This document shows, piece by piece, positions 59,492-64,000 of a DNA stretch of 64,000 bases. The stretch is taken from positions 62,001 through 126,000 of the forward strand of contig CAYOKH010000001.1 of NCBI GenBank assembly GCA_964404505.1. The letters run 5' to 3'. A program made the translations under genes and the position numbers. The notes below the pieces were generated by a model, which worked only from the letters and a program-made list of their open reading frames with translations, was not told the origin of the DNA and did not search any database. Each line of letters opens with the position of its first letter. Position 1 is the stretch's first letter. The DNA comes from DAOMNN01 sp964404505. Lineage in GTDB: Bacteria; Pseudomonadota; Gammaproteobacteria; Burkholderiales; Rhodocyclaceae.

Positions 59492-60091
59492 ATGTCGTCT
59501 CGTTTGAATGATCTGAAGTTCATCGTGGTCACTCTGATCGTCGTGACGCTTTCCGCATGCGCTCCGCCCGAGCCGCCGCAGTTCAACGCTTCGAACATGA
59601 CCGGCATCGAGTACGGCGAGGATTTCCGCATGCGCGATGCCGATGGCCGTGAGCGAACGATTGCGGAGTTCCGGGGCAACGTCGTGATGGTCTTCTTCGG
59701 CTTCATCCAGTGCCCCGACATTTGCCCCACCGCGCTCTTGCGAGCCGTCGAGATTCGCGGACTGCTCGGCGAAGACGCGAAGCACATGCAATTGCTGTTC
59801 GTTACCGTAGACCCCGAGCGCGATACGCCCGACGTCATCAAGGCTTACATGCAGGCCTTCGATCCGAGTTTCATCGGCTTACGCGAAAGTCCCGAACGCA
59901 CCCGCGAAATCGCGGATTCCTTCCACGTGCTTTACAGCAAGGTCGCCACAGGTGACTCCTACACCATGGATCACACCGCGACCACCTTCGTTTTCGACCC
60001 GACCGGTCGCCTGCGTCTGGCGGTGCCGCATATCATGCCCGCGGAACTCGTGGCCGAAGATGTTCGCACCCTGCTCAGAACCACCCGTTAA
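59492..60091 (+). CDS. Sco1/SenC/PrrC-family copper-binding lipoprotein
   Basis: 199-residue thioredoxin-fold protein that helps deliver copper to the CuA site of cytochrome oxidase (or of N2O reductase in some bacteria) or acts as a thiol reductase. Lipobox 'VTLSACAPP' with the lipidated cysteine at C23. Copper ligands are C74 and C78 in 'FIQCPDICPT' and H161 in 'YTMDHTATTFVF'. AGGAG is seven bases before the ATG at 59492. First gene of a co-directional run with the PCu(A)C chaperone (19-base gap), DUF2946, TonB and a TonB-dependent receptor, behind an FNR-type box. Confidence 0.93.
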   Translation: MSSRLNDLKFIVVTLIVVTLSACAPPEPPQFNASNMTGIEYGEDFRMRDADGRERTIAEFRGNVVMVFFGFIQCPDICPTALLRAVEIRGLLGEDAKHMQLLFVTVDPERDTPDVIKAYMQAFDPSFIGLRESPERTREIADSFHVLYSKVATGDSYTMDHTATTFVFDPTGRLRLAVPHIMPAELVAEDVRTLLRTTR

Positions 60092-60110
60092 TCGCCCCCG
60101 GAGATTCAAC

Positions 60111-60575
60111 ATGAAGAAACTGCTTGCCGTTTCCCTGCTGACCCTGAGTTTCGTGATGCCTGCTGTCGCACAAGTCCAGGTCGACGACCCCTGGGTTCGC
60201 GCCACCGTGCCCCAACAGCGCGCCACCGGCGCCTTCATGCAACTGACCGCTTCCACCGCTGTTCGCCTCGTAGGGGTGCAGTCCCCGGCGGCGGCGGTTG
60301 TCGAGATCCACGAGATGACGATGGAGAACGATGTGATGCGGATGCGTGCGGTCGAGGGTCTCGACCTGCCTGCCGGCCAGACCGTCGAACTCAAGCCGGG
60401 CGGTTATCACGTGATGCTCATCGACCTCAGGGAGCAGGCGAAGGAGGGCGATACGATCCCGGTCACTCTGATCGTCGAGAACAGGGACGGCCAGCGCGAG
60501 ACCATCGAGATCGCTGCCCCCGTGCGCCCGCTCAACCCGGCCCAGATGCAGCACCGCCACGGTCACGGGCACTGA
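60111..60575 (+). CDS. periplasmic copper chaperone PCu(A)C
   Basis: 154 residues with a signal peptide of about 20 ('KKLLAVSLLTLSFVMPAVA'). The copper motif H-M-x10-M-x21-H-x-M is exact: H67 and M69 in 'EIHEMTMEND', M78, then H100 and M102 in 'GGYHVMLID'. The C-terminus is histidine-rich ('QHRHGHGH'), a possible second metal site. The protein passes Cu(I) to Sco or directly to CuA centres. GGAG is eight bases before the ATG. Following Sco by 19 bases, the pair forms a classical copper-insertion module. Confidence 0.95.
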   Translation: MKKLLAVSLLTLSFVMPAVAQVQVDDPWVRATVPQQRATGAFMQLTASTAVRLVGVQSPAAAVVEIHEMTMENDVMRMRAVEGLDLPAGQTVELKPGGYHVMLIDLREQAKEGDTIPVTLIVENRDGQRETIEIAAPVRPLNPAQMQHRHGHGH

Positions 60576-60612
60576 GTTCAGACCGATTCAATCGCGCACG
60601 CAATAGTCACGC

Positions 60613-60999
60613 ATGAGCCGCCTGCGACAGCGACGACGACTGACCGCATGGATGACCGCATTGGTCGTTCTGCTGGGAGCACTCGTGCCGCTGATCTCGC
60701 AGGCGGGCTACCAGCTCTCGGGCGACGAAGCCTGGCTCGAGATCTGCACCGCCAACGGTATCGAACGCATCGCACTGGATGCCGATACGAATTCGTCCGG
60801 TGGGGAGGGCAACGCATCCACCGGAAGCTGTGCCTGGTGCAACCTGCACTCAGGATCCCCGGGCGTACCGTCTGCGGACGCCGCCTTTCCCCTTCTCCAC
60901 GGCGAGAATACCGCTCCCTACCAGGTGGCGTTCGATCCACTTCGACCGCACATCGACTGGCCGACGGCACGGCCGCGCGCCCCGCCTTTCTTCAACTGA
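60613..60999 (+). CDS. DUF2946-family membrane-associated protein
   Basis: 128 residues: a basic N-terminus, one hydrophobic segment (about 12-31, 'AWMTALVVLLGALVPLISQA'), a short 'WLEICTANGIERIAL' stretch, then the C-x2-C-x2-H segment 'GSCAWCNLHSG' and the terminal 'ARPRAPP' seen in DUF2946 proteins. These are usually found beside copper or TonB-dependent receptor genes, and the cysteine/histidine cluster could bind copper; the function is not established. No clear ribosome site. The 228 bases between this gene and tonB carry no supported gene. Confidence 0.82.
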   Translation: MSRLRQRRRLTAWMTALVVLLGALVPLISQAGYQLSGDEAWLEICTANGIERIALDADTNSSGGEGNASTGSCAWCNLHSGSPGVPSADAAFPLLHGENTAPYQVAFDPLRPHIDWPTARPRAPPFFN

Positions 61000-61227
61000 T
61001 CTTCAACGTCGCCGGTGACGACTCCGCGCTTCGCGCGGCGCCGCGAGTGCATTGCGCCGCCCTTGCGGCCTGAGGGCCGCGAGCGTTGTTTCCCGCTGCG
61101 GGGCAATGCCTGCGGGCGAGTGCGTCGGCCTCGAAAGGGGAGGGCGCAGACCGGCGTCAGGCCCGGAAAGGCACGTCCTCGCGCAAGTACACCGCTTGAA
61201 TCCACGCCCAGGCTGACGGCAATCACG

Positions 61228-62046
61228 ATGAGTTGGATGCCCTCACAATTCGGTCATGTCCGCTTCCGCGAGTCGGCGCTGCCTCGCAGCGTGGTCCTGG
61301 CAGCAGTCCTGTGCGGACACGGTGCGCTGGCCGGGTGGCTGCTTCATGCGGTCGACCAGCCGGTTACGGCGCCACGAGCGGTCCGCATGGACGTGCGCCT
61401 GGTCGAGTTCCGCGCTCCGGTCCGCGCCGGGACCGAACACATCGCCGCAGCAACCACGGAGCGGGAGCGTACCGCGCCGGTTGCGCAACCCGATCCGGTG
61501 CCGCCGGAACCGGAACCGCTGCCTGAAGCCGATCGCGTGCCGAAGCCCGAACCGAGGCCGAGACAGAAGCCGCAACAGGAGCCGGGAGCGGAGCGAAAAC
61601 CCGAGCCGAAACCGGAACTGCGGGCCGAGGAACGACCCGCAGCGGCGGAACCCGCGGCAGTCGCGAGCGCGGCCACTGCAGTGGTGGCGAATGCCGAAGC
61701 TCCGGGTCTCCGGACGCCGGCCGCGGCCATTCCGGAGACGGCCGCAAGTACCGCATCCGCATTCGTCGAGGCCCGGTTCGAGGCCGACTACCTGCGCAAC
61801 CCGGCACCGGTCTATCCGCCGATGTCGCGCAGGCGGGGCGAGCAGGGCGAGGTGCTTCTGCTGGTTGCGGTCAGTGCCGACGGCCGGCCCGAGCATGTCG
61901 AGATTCGGCGGAGCAGCGGGCACCGGCGGCTTGACGAGGCCGCCCTCAGGGCGGTCAGGGAGTGGAGGTTCGTCCCGGCAAGAAGGGGGGGCAGGGCCGT
62001 GGCTGCGAATGTCGTGGTCCCGATCGCATTTCGTTTGAGTACTTGA
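61228..62046 (+). CDS. TonB-family energy transducer
   Basis: 272 residues from the ATG at 61228 (61237 also possible). One membrane helix (about 20-40, 'SVVLAAVLCGHGALAGWLLH'), a Pro/Glu/Lys-rich periplasmic spacer (about 85-150, repeats of EP, KP and RP), an alanine-rich part, and the C-terminal TonB domain with 'NPAPVYPPMSRRRGEQGEVL' and 'GHRRLDEAALRAVREWRFVP'. It couples the proton motive force to the receptor encoded 63 bases downstream. No exbB/exbD genes are in the window. The frame extends upstream to 61015 without a likely start. Confidence 0.9.
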   Translation: MSWMPSQFGHVRFRESALPRSVVLAAVLCGHGALAGWLLHAVDQPVTAPRAVRMDVRLVEFRAPVRAGTEHIAAATTERERTAPVAQPDPVPPEPEPLPEADRVPKPEPRPRQKPQQEPGAERKPEPKPELRAEERPAAAEPAAVASAATAVVANAEAPGLRTPAAAIPETAASTASAFVEARFEADYLRNPAPVYPPMSRRRGEQGEVLLLVAVSADGRPEHVEIRRSSGHRRLDEAALRAVREWRFVPARRGGRAVAANVVVPIAFRLST

Positions 62047-62109
62047 GGGGTGCAGCCCGAGCCTTGGGCATGGCTGGCCGCCACATGAACATCGGGAACA
62101 GGGGGATTT

Positions 62110-64000
62110 ATGAACAGGATCTTGAATGGCGCGGCGATGCTGGGCTTGATGATGAACACCCAGGTGTTCGCTGCGGAGCCGGCGCCGAGCATGCTCGACC
62201 GCATGGTCGTGACGGCGACGGGGCAGGAGTCAGCGATTCGTGACGTGCAGGCCAGCGTCGAAGTGCTGCATCGCGATCGCCTCCAACGATACGGGGACGC
62301 CAACGTATCCCAGGTGCTCAAGCAGGCCGTCGGGGTCCAGGCTTCGAACTCCGGTGCAACGGGAGACATCGCGATTCGTGGACTGAACCGCAATCACACT
62401 CTGGTCCTGGTCGACGGCTTCAGGAGGACCAACAACTACGGCAGCAGCAATCCCAGCCAGATCGGCTATTTCGACGTCGAACGCATCGAGATCGTGCGTG
62501 GGCCGCTTTCTTCACTGTATGGATCCGATGCGCTGGGCGGTGTCGTGAATGTCATCACGCGGCATCCCGGGGCGAACCCCGGAACGAGCGTGATGGTCAC
62601 CGCCGGTACGGCCGAGCGCGGGCGGGAGACGCTGCGCACCGGCGTCAACCTGCGCACCGGAGACGCGAGGCTGGGGCACAGTTTCACGGTCGAGCAGAAC
62701 TACCGGGACCGCCTGCGTCATCGCGAGTCGACCAGCGACGATTTCGGCAGGTTGAACAACTGGTCGGGCAGCTACCGGGGCCGCTGGAGCCCGGATGCGG
62801 TCCAGCGCCTCGGCTGGGCGTTCGAGGTGTTCGACCGCGACAACAGGGCGAGGAGCGTCGATGCGAGCGGACGGTACACACGTTACGAGGACGAACGCCG
62901 CTACTTCGGCAGCCTCGACTATCGGCGCGAGATCGGTCCCGGCGAACTCGTGCTGCGAGGCAGCTACGGGCAGAGCAAGGGTTCCACCAATCGCAGTCAC
63001 CCGATCGTCGAAACCACGAACTTTCGCCAGTACCAGGGCGATGCGGTGTACCAGTTCTTTCCCCATGACGATCATTCCGTGTCGCTTGGCGCAGGCATGC
63101 TGCGCGACGAACTCGACGTCAGCATCAACAGCCGCAAGGCGAAGCGCAACAATCGCTTCGTCTTGGTTCAGGATCAGTGGCAGATCGATCCGCGCTGGCA
63201 GCTCGTGGCGGGCGTGCGCTTCGATCGCTTCGATGACTTCGGCAGTGCCACCAACCCGAGGGTATCGCTCGGCTGGCAGGACGGCGCATGGAGCGCGCGG
63301 CTGGGATACGGCACGGCCTTTCGCGCGCCGTCCCTGCTTGAACAGTACTCGAGTTTCGTGCGCGGCCGCCTGCTGATCCGGGGCGATCCGGATCTGAAGC
63401 CCGAAGAGTCGGACACCTGGGAGGCGATGCTGCGTCGGGAATTCGACCGGGGCTACATCGAATTGACCCTGCATCGCAACCGGATCGAACAGCTGATCGA
63501 ATCGTTCCCGACGACGGAAATGGCCGGCCCCCTGCGCGTGGTCGAGTACCGCAACATCAGTCGGGCGAAAGTCGACGGTGCGGAGTTGAGCGCGAGCCGG
63601 AAGCTAAACGCTCACTGGTCGCTCTCGGGCGGACTGGATCTGCTCGATGCGCGCAACGCCGACACCCGCGAACGTCTCGCCGGGCGTGCAAAGAAGACGT
63701 GGCGGATCGAGACCCTTTACGAACGTGGCCCATGGGGCCTGGCGCTACGCGCGCGACACATGGTCGATTATCTGGCCACCGGGATCGACGCTCCGCGCGG
63801 CAGCGCCCCTTACGACACCAGGCTCACCCGTGTCGATACGAGCCTGACCTATTCGTACAGGCAGGGCGTCGACTTCTTCGGGGGGATCGACAATCTCTTC
63901 GACAAGCGTGATCCGGACAACTTCTCGATCACCTCCACCGGAAATCAGCGGAACGACCCCGATGCGCGCTACGTGTATATGGGCGCGCGTTTCGAGTTCT
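62110..64000 (+). CDS. TonB-dependent outer-membrane receptor, 3' end at window edge
   Basis: At least 630 residues, open to the window end. A signal peptide of about 22 ('LNGAAMLGLMMNTQVFAAEP') is followed by a TonB-box-like 'MLDRMVVTATG', then the plug domain ('DVQASVEVLHRDRLQRYGD', 'DIAIRGLNRNHTLVLVDGFR', 'IEIVRGPLSSLYGSDALGGV') and the beta-barrel with 'YGTAFRAPSLLEQYSS' and the near-terminal 'GGIDNLFDKRDPDN'. The last readable residues, 'YVYMGARFEF', end in phenylalanine and the next base is t, so the stop is probably the very next codon. Its place after Sco, PCu(A)C and DUF2946 genes suggests a copper-related ligand; a cobalamin or siderophore receptor cannot be excluded. Confidence 0.92.
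   Translation, partial: MNRILNGAAMLGLMMNTQVFAAEPAPSMLDRMVVTATGQESAIRDVQASVEVLHRDRLQRYGDANVSQVLKQAVGVQASNSGATGDIAIRGLNRNHTLVLVDGFRRTNNYGSSNPSQIGYFDVERIEIVRGPLSSLYGSDALGGVVNVITRHPGANPGTSVMVTAGTAERGRETLRTGVNLRTGDARLGHSFTVEQNYRDRLRHRESTSDDFGRLNNWSGSYRGRWSPDAVQRLGWAFEVFDRDNRARSVDASGRYTRYEDERRYFGSLDYRREIGPGELVLRGSYGQSKGSTNRSHPIVETTNFRQYQGDAVYQFFPHDDHSVSLGAGMLRDELDVSINSRKAKRNNRFVLVQDQWQIDPRWQLVAGVRFDRFDDFGSATNPRVSLGWQDGAWSARLGYGTAFRAPSLLEQYSSFVRGRLLIRGDPDLKPEESDTWEAMLRREFDRGYIELTLHRNRIEQLIESFPTTEMAGPLRVVEYRNISRAKVDGAELSASRKLNAHWSLSGGLDLLDARNADTRERLAGRAKKTWRIETLYERGPWGLALRARHMVDYLATGIDAPRGSAPYDTRLTRVDTSLTYSYRQGVDFFGGIDNLFDKRDPDNFSITSTGNQRNDPDARYVYMGARFEF

Noticed and set aside
62047..62109. Possible cobalamin riboswitch before the TonB-dependent receptor gene
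   Set aside because: The gap is only 63 bases, too short for the aptamer, and no B12-box sequence is visible.
1..64000. CRISPR arrays, tRNA or rRNA genes, insertion sequences, prophage
   Set aside because: No direct-repeat/spacer pattern, no transposase or integrase motif, and no tRNA- or rRNA-like sequence was noticed on reading; a dedicated scan was not possible.

Overview
The window is high-GC, gene-dense bacterial chromosome and reads as a betaproteobacterium, probably of the Rhodocyclales/Azoarcus-Thauera type. The evidence is marker genes and synteny: a DUF2863 gene (a family I know only from Betaproteobacteria), an rpfE-type gene with recJ and prfB, lolC/E-lolD-DUF2062-comEC, ppsR divergent from ppsA, and an M23 peptidase/coiled-coil/bactofilin group. 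The assignment is from recall of these families, not from a search. I see no rRNA, tRNA, CRISPR array, insertion sequence or prophage. Nearly every gene is intact; two are cut by the window edges (a SpoU/TrmH methyltransferase on the left, a TonB-dependent receptor on the right).

Layout. 1-6.0 kb: tail of an RNA methyltransferase, then a tightly coupled operon of AcsA-like acyl-CoA synthetase, 2-oxoacid dehydrogenase E1-alpha, E1-beta and E2, and an acyl carrier protein. 6.3-9.5 kb: M14 carboxypeptidase, GhrA-like reductase, AEC permease. 9.6-18.4 kb: nine consecutive minus-strand genes that read, in transcription order, hsp20, archease, rtcB, phosphoribosyltransferase, Lon-family protease, pncA, pncB, CBS protein, PEBP protein. 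A divergent accessory PRPP synthetase (18.7 kb) and a COG2187-type kinase sit beside them. This looks like a stress island joining RNA ligation, proteostasis and NAD salvage. 20.7-23.8 kb: serB-aroG and a DUF3750 protein. 23.8-28.5 kb: GlcG-like protein, glycerate 2-kinase, tartronate semialdehyde reductase and hydroxypyruvate isomerase, with a divergent LysR regulator. 28.5-38.2 kb: quinone reductase, macrodomain protein, a DksA-like zinc finger joined to a stand-alone Hen1-like RNA methyltransferase, a TPR protein, an AraC regulator, a histidine phosphatase, a persulfide dioxygenase-like enzyme, two EamA exporters, a VOC protein and pyroglutamyl peptidase. 38.2-52.9 kb: housekeeping block (prfB with its programmed frameshift, recJ, rpfE, lolC/E, lolD, DUF2062, comEC, hydrolase, DUF2863, ppsR, ppsA). 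53.1-59.3 kb: M23 peptidase, coiled-coil protein, bactofilin, purL. 59.3-64 kb: a co-directional copper-handling run (Sco1, PCu(A)C chaperone, DUF2946, TonB, TonB-dependent receptor) behind a near-consensus FNR/Dnr box placed 41-42 bases upstream of the predicted transcription start.

The strongest points for follow-up are the RtcB/archease/Lon/NAD-salvage island, the Hen1-like methyltransferase without a Pnkp partner in the same window, the 2-oxoacid dehydrogenase operon ending in an ACP, and the FNR-type promoter in front of the copper run. No database search or computation was done; family names rest on motifs read by eye.
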